Source: Posidonia oceanica
Lineage: Eukaryota; Streptophyta; Magnoliopsida; Alismatales; Posidoniaceae
NCBI GenBank assembly: GCA_037176725.1
Contig: JAZBRS010000014.1
Coordinates: forward strand, 72,708,501-72,772,500
Direction of reading: 5' to 3'
Length of the DNA stretch: 64,000 bases
The translations under genes were made by a program, and so were the position numbers. This document shows, in pieces, positions 10,885 to 22,723 of the stretch. Position 1 is the stretch's first letter; every line of letters starts with the position of its first letter. A model generated the notes under the pieces. The model saw only the letters and a program-made list of their open reading frames with translations. It was not told the origin of the DNA and ran no database searches.

Positions 10885-12416
10885 AGCGCTAGCCCGAATC
10901 AGTGCGGCAAAGGTTGTGATAGGTTAGATGCTAAGCAGAGCCCCAGTAGATGGCTACGCGTCTTTGATAACGATCTCGATAGACTCCTCGTCAGAGGGTC
11001 TATCTCGAACCTGTGAGGCAAGGGCGAGCCAACGGCCGACGTACTCCCCGAACGGCTCTCTGGGATTCTGCTTGGTTGCGACTAGGTTCGAGCGCTTTGG
11101 GACCAGTTCGAGGTTGAAGGAGTATTGCTCCAGGAACGCCTGGCTATGGTTGTTCCTAGTCTTAATGGTGGACATGTCAAGCGAGGTGAACCACTTGAGG
11201 GACGGGCCAGTCAGACTTTTCTGGAACAAGCGGATCAACAACCTCTCGTCAGCCTACAGCTGAGCGAGATCTCCACAGTACGCCTTCAGATGGGCAATGG
11301 GGCCACCCCTACCATTGTATTTTTCAAAATCTAGGATACGAAATTTCAGTGGGAGCACCGCCTCTAGAAAGTAACAGAGGTCCCGGAATTGGTAAGAGCA
11401 GTGATCAGTACCCTGCACTAGACGTAGTGCCTTCTCTAGAACATCCACCCTAATATTGATGGGGTCTAGATTTGCTACCAAAGGTGATGGGTCAGCAGGG
11501 GTAGGAACCGCATACACCGACTGGGTCGCACGGAGGTGCTCCTCTGGATCCACCATCGCGTCACCTGGTGATGCGATGTGATGGCCGGTGTATCCATGCG
11601 TGGGTGCGGTGTATGATGGGAAGCATGCAGGGGTCTGAACCTCATGCAAGGGGTAAGGATAGGTAGAATGTTGTGCAGTGGGTGGTGCAGAGTGTTAGAG
11701 CAACAGTGGCTGCATAGGCGCGGTGCCGGGCAGCAGGCCTGTGGGGTACTGTGCTCCAACCAGCCCGAAGGATTGGCCACCAGGTGGTGGAGTGATATGC
11801 AGTGCGGTGAGTGGTGGTAATGCAGGAGGCATAAACCGTGCCCCCATCGCCAGAGTAGTGAGTAGCTGGGGCGATGGTCTAGACGGGAGTGCAGTGGGGA
11901 AAGCCTGAAATGTAGGAGCAGGCTGCAAGGGAACCTCAGGAGCAACGGGAATGAAAGAGGAGCGAACAGATAGAGCCATGCCCTGCAGTCTCTGGGTAGT
12001 CTCCATCAGGTGCTGATACTGCACGTCAGGCGACTCGTCAATGGGAATGCTGAAGTGCAGTGCCAGCGGGGGACTAGATCCAAAAGGTAAGGACACAGAC
12101 TGTCCAGAAGATAGGGATCCTACAGCAAAGGTTGCCACAGCAGAAGGGGTGTCAAGAGCGACGTAACCCTGGGATAGAGGGGTCAGAGGCGCCTCCGGAG
12201 CACGAGTGGTGGTCATCAAGATGGACACGGTGATCGGATTCGAAGGGGCGTAGGTCTACCAATGCCCCGCAGCATACTGGGGTGCCCCAGGCACCAGGGG
12301 TGAAACCTTGGTGCCACAAGGGGCATAGAGGGAGTCGAAGCGAGAGTCAGACGGACCGAAGTAGAAATCCCCTCTGAGGCAACAGAAAACTGGGACTTAC
12401 CGGCAAACTGGGCCAT
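10885..12416 (-). pseudogene. D gag, N-terminal and core part
   Basis: Start ATG at 12416 gives MAQFAGKSQFSVASEGIS, closely like the gag starts of E (MDQFAGESHYSVASEGIS) and F. After a frame change near 12230 the Pro/Ala-rich N-terminal half follows (12228-11695), then DVLEKALRLVQG, YNGRGGPIAHLKAYCGDLAQL, FQKSLTGPSLKWFT and EPFGEYVGRW. The last three are the retrotransposon gag core. In-frame stops lie near 11693, 11252 and 10952, at places where F has Q or L. The reading then reaches the solo LTR at 10884. Confidence 0.85.
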
Positions 12417-13629
12417 AGCTGACCAAGAGCGAGTGAGAACAGGGTTGCGACGAAAAGTAAGAGGACAGGTCCTAGGAAGAGCTATCGTTGCAAAGGTGGA
12501 TAGCTCGAAAGAGAATGGTCGGGAACAGGTGTCGCAATAGGGGTGTCAGTAAGAGAAAGAACTCAAGCTCTAGCTAGGGAACTCGCTCACTGACCTGTTC
12601 GACACAACACAAACAAAAACAGGTGTTAAAACCTAAAAGTAAAAATGCAAATGTATTTAATTGTGGTATGAATGGCAGTCATGCAAATGTATGCTCTCTA
12701 GCATGCTCTCTCTCACCAATCTAGTGTGTCCTAGTAGGTGGTCTACTTCGGGCACTCACAGGTGTATGGGTCACCGACTCAAGTCAAAAAAGTAGGTCCC
12801 CATCTAAATCCTGGCCGAAGCTCAGGCAATGACGGGGTGGTGCTTTAGGAGCCTCAGCCCTGCCAAAGCATGGCTTGTACCCTCTACTAACACCGATGCG
12901 ACCCTTGACATGGGGGGATAGACTGACCAACTCACGCCACGCCAAAGCGATGGAGCATGAGACCGGGACTATCCTTCTCAGACTGGTAGTTGGACTCAGA
13001 GAAGAGAGGATGCATGCCCTATATGCTCATTCATGGAAATATGATTAAATTTTTTTATCTTGCATATTTTATTAACTTAAAGGGGATGAAGGTGCGTTGA
13101 TGTCTCTAGTTGCTCCTAGAGTTGATTTTACTTGCCATTTTTAGTTAGCCATGGGGGAAGCAATCTGTCTCTAGTTGTCCTTAGGCTTAGTGCAAAAAGG
13201 AGAAGAAAATCACCCAAACATGGCAAGCAAGCAACACACATCATTACAAAAGGCATGCGCATGGTATGTGCTAGTGTTGTGGGCATGATCGGTGAAAGTG
13301 AAAGATAACCAGCACATCAAAAGGCATATACAAGCACGGCATGTGCATAACTGAAGTGGCATGGCATACTTGTGTGAAATAACCCAAGCATCAGACAAAA
13401 GGCATGGATTAATGCAACAATCATGCATGCATGGCAATCGAATGCTAGAATAAGGAAAGTGCATGAATTAAAGCAATAAATAAGCAAATAAGGTAAACAA
13501 ATGCTGATATAAGCAATGAATGAAGGATGATGCAATAAGCAAATAAACAAGGCAACACATGCTAAGTTAAGCAAAGAAATAAGCCACACAAAAAGCGGAA
13601 GAGTGGAAACGAAAGTCGGAGTCTAGTAT
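12417..13629 (-). other. D leader (5' untranslated region between PBS and gag)
   Basis: Non-coding on both strands. On the minus strand it matches the leaders of F (21933-23205) and E (35200-35929 plus 63459-63933), including the two bulged stem-loops at 12937-12953 and 12858-12874 and a pyrimidine tract with AG|GT at 12593-12596. The distal part (about 13000-13620) is AT-rich with many ATGC-type words and no coding signal. Confidence 0.75.
12858..12953 (-). promoter_or_regulatory. Leader stem-loops SL1 and SL3 of element D
   Basis: Minus-strand SL1 (12953-12937) is CCA-T-CGC-TTTG-GCG-TGG: two 3-bp stems with one bulged base and a TTTG loop. SL3 (12874-12858) is GCC-A-TGC-TTTG-GCA-GGG with the same layout and one mismatch at the base. 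Between them is a C-run/G-run pair. The same order exists in F and E with compensating changes. Likely an RNA structure of the genomic transcript, for example a packaging or dimer signal; that role is inferred. Confidence 0.65.
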
Positions 13630-13647
13630 CCCCAGTGGAGTCGCTAC
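13630..13647 (-). other. D primer binding site (tRNA-Arg type)
   Basis: The minus strand reads GTAGCGACTCCACTGGGG directly after the LTR end TTACTACA. It resembles the tRNA-Arg-type PBS of F and E, with the first bases changed (TAGC for TGGC), consistent with decay. Confidence 0.75.
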
Positions 13648-13865
13648 TGTAGTAACTCTAAAAATCGGCACGTCCATGGACAATGCCAAAGCTCGCGTGC
13701 ACCAACCGATAGTAGGTCACTATTAGTGGGTGGATCCGAGGAGGGATGTTCGACTCGAAAACACCAAAAAACAGAGACAAACGCCAAAGGAAAATTAAAA
13801 GAAAAGACAGGGAGTCGTCATCTAATTTATTAAAACGGAAAAACCAGGAAAACTGTATAAGGAAC
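13648..13865 (-). mobile_element. D 5' LTR remnant (last 218 bp)
   Basis: The minus strand shows the conserved LTR end: a GGTTTTTCC block, a TTTAATAAATTAGATGACGACTC block (the degraded PBS-like motif), TTTTCGAGTCGAACATCCCTCC, and TTACTACA at 13648. The rest of this LTR was displaced by insertion of element E at 13866 and should resume beyond the right edge of the window. Confidence 0.8.
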
Positions 13866-16092
13866 AGTAGACATCCCATTTTGACACTTGGCGGCGGATC
13901 AAACTTGGAGGAACGAACGCGAAAGCGGTGGATTCAAATCCTTTCCACCCAACCTGACCCAAAACCAAATCCTATTCCAAACCCTACCCAAAACCAACCC
14001 AAAACCAACCCAAGCCCATTAGTAGCCCAGTTTACTGAGTTACACGTTGAGACACCGCATGCACAGGCGATTGGACTTGGTCGCAACTCTAAGTGGCGAC
14101 TGAGTTTGGCGCCACGTGTAGCGGCGACTGGACTGTAACTCAGGCCACCGACCAAGCCCTTCCCGCGTGGCCACTACCGGTCATCGCCGACCTCCGTCTC
14201 CTGCCACCCGTCCCCTCCGCACTTACTCGCCCACTCCCGGCCACGCACTACACGTCAAGCCCTACTTACACCCTGCCACCGGTCACCCTCTCCACCGGCG
14301 GTCTTCCCGCACTCACTGCCCTCACTTCCACCATCGCCTACAACCTTGCCTCCGACGACCTTCGCCGTCCTCGACCTGCACGCACTTACTTCCTCGACTG
14401 CCAAGCCTCCTCACAGCCTCTCATTGCCCCTCCTCTGCCACGACCGGCTGCTACTAGAGCCATTAGGTGGAGGTGAACCCATTTGGAACCCAAGAGAGAA
14501 CCCATTCCTCAACGTCGGCACATTTTTGCACACAGCGACCCAATTTTCCATCTCCTCCCTCGCCTCTTGCACCAGAGCGCGGAGAGACAATCCAGAAACA
14601 CTCACACACATCCTAGCTTTCTTCCAAGCCTCACATACCACCGTTTCGCATCTCAGACCGCCGCAACAACTAAGCTGCTGCTCCTCCTTGGCTGCCGCTG
14701 GCCAACATCTCCAAAAGCCACTCCGAGGTGTTGAACTCCTCCGAACTCCGTGCACACCTCCGCAAGGTCGCCACAAACACCGCCCGATCAACCCGAGCGC
14801 TCACCGTTGCCTCCACCGCCACCGCGACCTCCACGTCCGCGAGCTCCGACGAGCTAGGTCGGGGGCCACATCTGTGCATCCCCACCGGTGAGTGATCCCT
14901 CCACTGACTTTGTATCATGCTGCTCTTGCTTTTCAGCTATTTTCTTAGATTTTATCGTACTTAGCTTAGCCATTATTGGCCATCTTCTCCGGCAGCGGAG
15001 GCTTGCCAGGTTAGGTGCCGTAGTAAGCGGCGATTGACCTACACCTTCGTCTGTTGGTTGGTCGAACTTTGGGCCGCCGCTTCGGCCGACCCATAGCTCC
15101 ATTTTCTTTTCTATTTGCATGTCTGTGATCGTGGATGTTTGCTCTTTAAGATTGCATGCTCAGATCATAGTTTTACATGGCCATGGGTTCCACATCTGGT
15201 CCCAAAGTTGACTATTTGGAAAGTCGAGTTGCAGTGCAGCCGCCGCTAACACCGGTGACTCACCTACAACTCTTGGCCATTCCCTCGGCCAACCTTTGGA
15301 TCGTCGTATCTTGCGACCTAGACTTCCATTTTGCAGTTTGTTAGCATGCTTGTTTTCCTCATCATGCCATCTACATGTTCATGCATTTAGTTTGTCATTT
15401 CGCATCATCTAGCTAACTTGTTTTCAGCCATGAAAGTCACTGTCTGGAAACATTGTGCGTGCCGCTGTCGCCAGCCTCCCAGACGACAAGCCCCGGCACC
15501 GTTCACACCGGCAACTGAGCCCATTTGCTACTCTGACAGGTGCCATGTGCCTCACTAATCTAACCGGCGACATGCACTACCGCCGCTCAGGGCGGTGACC
15601 TGGCCTGCAGTTCAGATAGTGGCAGAGCCACCCTTGTTCACCGCTTTGCATCTTGTTTGCTTCGCTCGCCTGTTTACAGATTTGTTTCTCGTGCTTGTTT
15701 ATCGTTGCTTCACTGCATTTCGCTTTGATCAGATTTCTAGCATGTTTTCAAAGCTTGCATCATTTACAAACCCTTGTCACATGTCGCTTTGCATTGCATG
15801 GTTTATCCGCTGTTTTGTTTTTCGCCTGCATTGCATTAGGGCGATGATGCTTATTGTCTAGAGTACATACGAACCAGGGCACGTCCCGTTCGGAACACTG
15901 GCAGCGTTGCTAAGCACATTAGTCTGCACGTTTAATTTCATTCATGCATCATGACATATTAAGCAAGTTTAAGCATTCATTAGGCATTCATAGCATCTCT
16001 CGCCCCTCGGGCGTACTGTAAAGGCAAGCAATTATTGACATCCTGCATATGCGAGTGAGAAGCCTAAGAAAGACCGATTCCTCGGACATATC
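13866..16092 (+). mobile_element. E 5' LTR, first part
   Basis: The beginning AGTAGACATCCCATTTTGACA is the usual TGTAGACAC(C/T)CCATTTTGACA start with its first T changed to A. It holds a CCCAAAACC-rich tract (about 13950-14020), a GC-rich block (about 14100-14890) ending in a splice-donor-like CCG|GTGAGT at 14888, T-rich DNA, and the conserved block GGGCGATGATGCTTATTG (from 15839). It is interrupted at the conserved GACCGATT(C)TCGGACRTATC word by element F. Open frames inside are not genes. Total LTR length with its other part is about 2.57 kb. Confidence 0.8.
16088..16092 (+). repeat. Target site duplication of element F, left copy (ATATC)
   Basis: ATATC at 16088-16092 directly before the LTR start TGTTGACACCCC is repeated at 34836-34840 directly after the LTR end CGCTACA. 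Confidence 0.95.
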
Positions 16093-19000
16093 TGTTGACA
16101 CCCCATTTCGACAAGGCTGAATCGGCGGACCTCTCTGGCGGCTAGGAAAAACCCAAAATCGCACATTTCTCTTCATCCTTCTTCCCAAATCAAAACTCCA
16201 GCTCAAACCTCAAAGCCGAACCTAGAACCACACCCATTTTCCAACCCCAAAACCTCACCCTGAAACCATCCCAAAACCTTACCCTGAAACCATCCAAAAC
16301 CCAAGCCAAAACCAAACCCCAACCCTCCTTTCTACCCTTCAAAACCAGCCAACTTGACCTAAGCCTTTACCCCTCTTCCCGAGCTCAAAACTTGACCAAA
16401 ATCCATAGGAAAATCCACCAACACCCACTCAACAAACCTACTCTAAAACCTAGAAATTTCTAAATCTGACCCATTCCCAAAAACCCTAGAAAACCTAGGT
16501 GAATTTCCCCTTTTTCTACACCTTCAAACCCCTCCAAAACCTTCTTAGAATCAAACCAAAACCTCAGACCTAATACCTTAAGCCCTAGACTACCCACTCG
16601 CCAATTTTCATCCCATTCCGAGACCTTTAAGACCTCCATTCACCCAAATTATCCTTTTCTCTCTCCAGGATTATCATTTTCTCTCTCCTCTCTCTCTCCT
16701 GATTATCATCTCCCTTTTCATCCCCTTCTTGCCCTTTCCCTGGCCTGGCTGTGGGCCCCCTTTGTGCTTCTATCCCTTCTCTATCTTATTCCTATTTTTA
16801 TTTTATTTTTAGCATTTTCTCTGAATTTTAAAAAATCATTTCCCTCCCACTCATCTCTTTCCCTTTTATTTCTCCCTTTTTCCATTTTCTTCCTCCTTCT
16901 CTTTTCCTTTTCTTTCTTTTGCAAAAACCCATAAAAACCCCTAAAAATCCATAAAATTCCAAAACATAAAAGAGACAAACCAGAACTCTAAGAAAAACAA
17001 TTAAAAAACATTAAGCAATCAATTAAAAAACTTAAACTTAACTGAATCAAGCTAAAAAGAAAATCAAGCATGCAAACTAAAAAATGCGAAACAAACCAAA
17101 ATAAAATACTGAAAAATCTAGGAAAAAACTAAAACAAAATCAAGACCCACCAAAAGTAAAAACTCTACCAAAAGAATTAAAAATAAACCCTAAAAAAGAA
17201 GTGAAACAATTAAGAACACTAAGATAAGTAATTAATGAAAGAAAAAGCTTAACTTAACAAACCTAAGGAAAACAATTTGAGAACTCAATTAAGAAAGATG
17301 AAGAACACATCAAAAAGACTTGAAGACTCTTAATCAAACAAGAGAAACCTAACTAAAAAACATCAAGAAAAATTAACAAATAAAAATCAAACATAATTCA
17401 AAAGACTTAAGAAAGAAAATCCTAAAAGACTAAAACTAAAAAGCCCAAAACCCACTCTAATTAACCTAAAAATAAATCCTAAAAAAATCCTAATTAACAT
17501 CCTAAGTGCTTAACAAGAAAAATACAATTTAAAAAAAAAAAAAAAAAAACAATTTGAAAAGACTTAACAAACACTTAATCAAATGGAAAATGAATTAAAG
17601 GCAAAAGAAAAATCTAAAACCCTAATCAACCCTAAAATGCACTAATTAACCCAAAACAATCATTAAAAAACCTAATTAAAATCCTAACCTAAACACAACC
17701 ATTCTAAAAACTCTTCCCATCCTTTTCTATTTTTATTTTATTTTTATTTTTATTTTCTTCCTTCTTTCTCCTCTTTCTTTCTTTTTCTTCCTTCTTCCCT
17801 TTCTTTTCTACCCCTCCTTCTTTCCTTCTTTCTTAATTTCTTTTCTACTACTGTGCTCAAGGCCCAGCCCATGCCCAACTTCTTCTTCTTCCCTCCATCC
17901 CTTCTTCTTCTTCCACTCTCCTCCTCTCTCACAACCTGCAAACGACAACACCTCTCCCCCATTGATTTTCTTTTTTTTCAAACCTCCCTGACACCACCTT
18001 GACCTCCCACCATCACCCACGACCCACGACCAAGGCCACTCCCTCCATGCCCTGCCAATAGTGGCAGAAAACAGAGACCCATGCCCTCCCTTTGACTGTT
18101 GGAAACCAGCAACTTTGAGGCAACAAAACTTGGGATTTTGGAATCAGAAAAGGATTCGGCCAGCACACTTGCATAGACCAAGTCACCAGCTCTCGCACCC
18201 TTCTTCCAGAACCGAAAAAGACCCCCAATCCTTGCCGGAATTCTTCCCCGAAGTAGCCAGCACCCAAACAAGCTCAGAGCGACCTTCTTCCTTGCAAACC
18301 CACCACCACGAGCCTCCTAAAATCCCAGAACTTTGCCATCAGACTCACCAAGCAACCACCTTCCCAAGCCACCCAAAATCACATCCTGAAACCTCCCACA
18401 CTCCTCACAGTCCACTACAAACACTTGGGTCCTCATTTTTGCCAAAAACTTCAAACTCCCATAACTTCCTCTACACTCAGTGAAATCCACTTCTGTTTCC
18501 TCCCACGCACTCCCCGAACAACCACCTAGCCGCCCGTACCCTCGCCTCGCCTTGGAGCGCCGTACATCACCGTATCCACCTCGGCCTCCACCGGTGAAGC
18601 TCCACTGAACCAGATCTCGCCCCGGGCTGTAGAACGTGCTTCTGATTACTCCGTCATCTTCCTTGGACCTCCGGCGACGCCCCCCGAGCTCCCCAACGCA
18701 GCAGCCGCCGCCCTCCGCCGTCCCCGCTCTTCTCCGGCCGGCCGAAAGCCACCCAGGTGGGTGGGCTGTTCCGGCGTGCGAAAGGGCCGAGGCAAGCTCC
18801 CCCCGGATTCCCCTCGTCGCCCTCTTGCTCCTCGGCTTTTCCCCGAGGCGTTTCGTCACCTGTGCTGCCCACAAAGACTCGCCGGAGTTACCTTCTTCTC
18901 CGGCACCGGTCGCCGGAGCTGCAAAGACAGCGGCCTCTCCACGCGTGTCCGCCGCCGCCGACGCACCGCCGTGCCCCTCCTCGCCTCCGTCGCACCCCGC

Positions 19001-20388
19001 CGGTTCCTCCCAGGCCCTCCTCACCTCGCGTCGCCCCTCCTCCACCGGCCTGGAGGAATCGCCGGCGAAGTTCGGCCCCCCCTCCACTGTAAGTCCTCCC
19101 CTTCTTTTCCTTTCTTTTGCTAACTTAGGTAATTTTTCTTACATTGCATTTCTTTCGTTTAAGTTTTTGATTATTGCGTTTAAGTCCAAAGCATGTTTAA
19201 ACTTATGTTATTTTGATCTAAAACCATGTTAAATTGCAGGATCTGTTTATAGTTTTCAATATTTGCATGAAAGTCCACTTACTGTGTTTGCTAGTTATAA
19301 AAAATTTCGTTTCAGCCCTTATACTTTCAATATTTGCATCCAGGTCCTACAGTAGTTCATGTAATTTTAATATGCATGGTTTGCCTTATTGCATTGCATT
19401 CTATATCCCTGTTTTTTTTCATTTTTGCTGTCTGATCCATTGTAATGTAGAACCTAGGTCTTAATCTAGATTGTTTGCTTACTGTATTGCATGTTTGCCC
19501 CTCTGATTTTTCATTTTTGCATCTAGGTCCATTTTAAATGCATAATGATCATTTTGCATGCATCTTAGCTTATTGCATTGCATTTTCAACCTTGCACTTT
19601 CAAAAAATTGCATGTCAGTCCATGGTCAGTAATTTCAGAACACATTTTGCATCTAAAATTGCATACTTGACCCTTGCATGATTTAAAAATGACATATAGG
19701 TCCTTGCATCCCCTTAAAGTCATGTAAAAAGACCGTTTTGCCCCTAAAGTTGCATCTTAGCTCCTATTCTTATAAAATTGCATATAGACCCTCCACTTGC
19801 ATTCCCAGACTCCCCAGGACCCTGTTTTCTGGAAAAATTACACTTTAGCCCCTCATGTTTTAAAAAATTGCTTTTTGCTTGTCCTTCGCTGTCAAAACCT
19901 CCTCTGATGCATACCAACTTTTAAAAGCTGTGTTCTGAAGCCTTTTTTTTTGCAAAACTACCCTCTGCCACCTCCTGTTCTCAGAATCCCTGCCTGTAAG
20001 CCCCATCCTTTTCAAAAATTTGCATTTAAGCCCCTTTTCTTTTTTAAAAATAGCATTTGAACTCCTTTTTTTTCTAAAAAGTCTTCCTCCTTGTCTTTTC
20101 TGGCATCTTGCATGCATTCGCATTCATGTAGCTTTGCATTAAGTTTCTCTTGCACACACCAGAGCCCCCTCAGCTCCCATCCACCTGGGAGGACCCTTTT
20201 GCACACCCCTAGGACCTCCTGAACACTTAGATCTGTTCTTCTCTCCTGTTCTGGCCTTTCCGCCCTGAAGCTGCGATATCTTTCAATCCGGCCGTTGGAT
20301 CTTCCCAAACAAGCTGCCCAGGCGACCGCAGCGAAGCGCTCTTCAGCATGGACCAAGCAGATTTCAGATCAGACCCCAGGATTTCCAG

Positions 20389-20714
20389 GTATGCCCTCCT
20401 GAACCTTTGCACTGCAATCATTCGCATGCCATTTGCATAGTTTGCCTCGTTTTCGCTTTCGGTCTCTTTGAGCATGTAGAATAGGACCTCCCCTTCTTGT
20501 CTATCAATTCCAATCCCCGTTTCGCGTACTCTTGAGTGTTTTGTGTTGTGTTTTCCCTGGTTTTGCCACTTAATGCGACTTTCTTCCCCCTTTTCCACGA
20601 TCCGATCGCATCGCGAGCTTTGGGCAGCGTGCGAGACACACCGTGGAGCGGTTTAGTGGGAAACGGTCACAAAGAGGCGGTAATCCCTCCGTTTGCTCAC
20701 TCTCCCCTTTGCAG
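20389..20714 (+). other. Candidate intron inside the F 5' LTR
   Basis: The donor TTTCCAG|GTATGC and the acceptor CTCCCCTTTGCAG|GTC are 326 bp apart. The LTR at 52825-58676 has AAG|GTAAGT and CCCCTTTGTAG|GTC also exactly 326 bp apart at the homologous place (57239-57564). In the LTR at 6505 the donor is changed to AAG|ATAAGC. The second copy in F is 33311-33636. No transcript evidence is available. Confidence 0.4.
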
Positions 20715-20859
20715 GTCTTTACACCTGCTCTGTGCGGCCCTGAACAGCGTCTGTTCTCACACACGCGCTGTCTTACCTCTCTTTGGCTTCTTCTGATCTT
20801 TTTCTTTGCATTAGCATTCGCATAGCTTTTCCGGGGTTTTGTTTCGCTGTTTTGGCACC

Positions 20860-21290
20860 GTTTTGCGTGCCTGCTTTGCTTTTGCGCCGTTTTGCGCGCC
20901 CGTCTTGTTTTGGCACCATTTCGCGTGCTCGTAATCGTCTTTTTGCATCGTTTTGCGTGCCATTCTGTTTTCTTGCCTCGTTTCGCGCCCGCCTTGTTTT
21001 TCGCTTGCTTTGCGTGCCGGTTTCGTTCTTTTTGCATCGTTTTGCGTGCCGTTCTATCTTGTTGTCTCGTTTTGCGTGCCGCCTTGCTTTTTCGCTCATT
21101 TTGCCTGCCGGTTTCGTTCTTTTTGCATCGTTTTGCGTGCCATTCTGCTTTCTTGCCTCGTTTCGCGCCCGTCTTGTTTTTCGCTTGTTTTGCGTGCCGG
21201 TTTCGCTCTTTCGCATCGTTTTGCGTGCGTTGTTCGCTTCCCGCCTCATTTTGCGTGTTTCGTGCCGTTTTCTCTTGCATGTCGATCCCA
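20860..21290 (+). repeat. Minisatellite in the F LTR (about 90-bp period, 30-bp subrepeats)
   Basis: TTTTTGCATCGTTTTGCGTG recurs near 20940, 21030 and 21120, with shorter related words (GTTTCGCGCC, TTTGCGTGCC) in between at roughly 30-bp steps. The identical array in the 3' LTR is at 33782-34212. Confidence 0.8.
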
Positions 21291-21789
21291 TTGCATGGTT
21301 TTTACGCTGTTTTGTTTTCTCACTTGCATTTGCATATAGGGCTGTGATGCTTACTGCCTGGAGTTCTCACGAGCTAGGTTTCGCCTGGTTCGGAACACGG
21401 ACAGCGTAGCTGAGCACTTAGAGAGCACGTTTACTTCCCTGCCTTGCATTTTCCCACTTAGAGCACTCCTTGAGCATTCATTTAAGCATTCATAGGCACA
21501 TAGGCATTCAATCCTGCATTTCCCTGCATATGCGAGCGTAAGCCTAGAAAGACCGATTCTCGGGCGTGTCGGGGGTGCCTAACACCTTCCCCGCGCGTAA
21601 CAGGAGTCCTTGCCCTGTCTTCTGGCCCGCAATGACCATATTGCCCCTATCCTAGGCTAGAGTCATCTCATTTGCATTCATTTGCATTTGTTTTCCTTTG
21701 CATTGCTTTGCTTTGCATTTCTTGCTTGGTTTTGCGTGTTAATTCATGCATTTCCCCCGGTTTTCCTTGTCTCCCGTTAATAGACATGG

Positions 21790-21800
21790 TGGCGACTCTG
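21790..21800 (+). promoter_or_regulatory. PBS-like motif inside the F 5' LTR (TGGCGACTCTG)
   Basis: The 11 bases equal the first 11 bases of the true PBS at 21915 and lie 125 bp upstream of it. They recur in the 3' LTR at 34712-34722. Confidence 0.65.
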
Positions 21801-21914
21801 ATTTGTCTTATCTTTCCCTTTTCTCCTCGATTTTAAGTGTTTTCGAGTTGAGCCTCTTCCTCGGATCCAATCGCCGCTAATTAGCGAGCCTGATTCCGAT
21901 CGGGATCGCTACAG

Positions 21915-21932
21915 TGGCGACTCTGCTGGGGA
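21915..21932 (+). other. F primer binding site (tRNA-Arg type)
   Basis: TGGCGACTCTGCTGGGGA starts two bases after the LTR end. Its complement ends in GUCGCCA and agrees with the 3' end of a plant tRNA-Arg with about two mismatches. Arg-type priming is known for Ogre elements. The tRNA identity is from memory of the tRNA family, not from a search. Confidence 0.8.
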
Positions 21933-22723
21933 GGCCAGACTCCGGCTTTCGCTCTTGGCTTTTTCGCTCGCTTGTTTTGCAGCTTTGTCTGCCTTGTGTG
22001 CCTTCTTCGCCTGTTTTGCTCGCTTTTCTGTGCAAACTCCTAGCAAGTCGCTTCGTGGCTACTTTGCTTAGGTTTTGCACCTCTTTCGCCTCGGTTTGCG
22101 CTTTCTTTTGCTTGGCTTCGCTTATTTGCTTGTTTATTTACTTATTGCCTTGCTTATGCTGATATTTCTTTTACAGTCTGCTTACTTTTACCTTACTTAA
22201 TCTTACTTGCTCATTATTGCTTTAATTCTTGCACATTGCATGTCTACATACTTTTGTTTGGCTAAAATACATGCTTTTTGGATGTTGAATGCTTCTTTTA
22301 CACCCTTGCTATGTCACTACGCACGCACATACCTTGCATACATGCCTTTTGACTTGATAAATGTTTTTCTTCACCATCATGCTCACAAACACTTGCACAT
22401 GCCATGCGCATGCCTTTTGCTTTGTTGTGTGATTGATTGCATGCCATGTTTGTCTGTCTCTTTCCCCTTTGCGTATGCCATGCCTAGGATAGTAGAAACA
22501 TGTTTGCTTTCCCTTTTGCTTAATCTAAAAGCTACAATAAAGCTAAACAATAACTTCTAAGCACAACTAGAGCCAATAACTTGCAATTTTCCCCCCTTTC
22601 TGGTTAATAAAATGCAAGTAAAAGACTCTAAAGCATCTTGCATGATTGATTCATCTTAGAAAGCATGCATTCTCTCTTCTGAGTCCACCCACAGTCTGCG
22701 AAGGATGGTCCCGGCCTCTTGTT

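Larger units (their letters stand above)
679..13865 (-). mobile_element. Element D: old, broken Ogre/Tat-type Ty3/gypsy retrotransposon
   Basis: Read on the minus strand from right to left the order is LTR end (13865-13648), PBS, leader, gag, protease, low-complexity spacer, RT, RNase H and a second RNase H. Integrase and the 3' LTR lie beyond the left edge. The element is interrupted by a solo LTR (6505-10884) and ends at the LTR at 1-678. The presence of two RNase H domains after RT is known for the Tat lineage of Ty3/gypsy. Many in-frame stops, mostly TAG, and several frameshifts show it has been inactive for a long time. Confidence 0.85.
16093..21913 (+). mobile_element. F 5' LTR (5821 bp)
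   Basis: Starts TGTTGACACCCC, ends GGATCGCTACA. In order: CCAAAACC-rich DNA with CT tracts (16093-16760), very A-rich DNA with an 18-19 base A-run near 17530, a CT tract (17700-17960), a GC-rich block (about 18480-19085) ending CACT|GTAAGT, an array of TTGCAT and TAGGTCC words (19140-20060), a candidate 326-bp intron (20389-20714), a minisatellite (20860-21290), and the conserved LTR end with the PBS-like motif at 21790-21800. The many open frames, up to 256 codons, have no recognisable domain and look like composition effects. Confidence 0.93.

Noticed and set aside
18317..19087. 256-codon minus-strand and 198-codon plus-strand open frames in the GC-rich block of the F LTR (repeated at 31239-32154)
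   Set aside because: Overlapping open frames on both strands in GC-rich DNA, no domain, and not open in the related LTRs. A composition effect.
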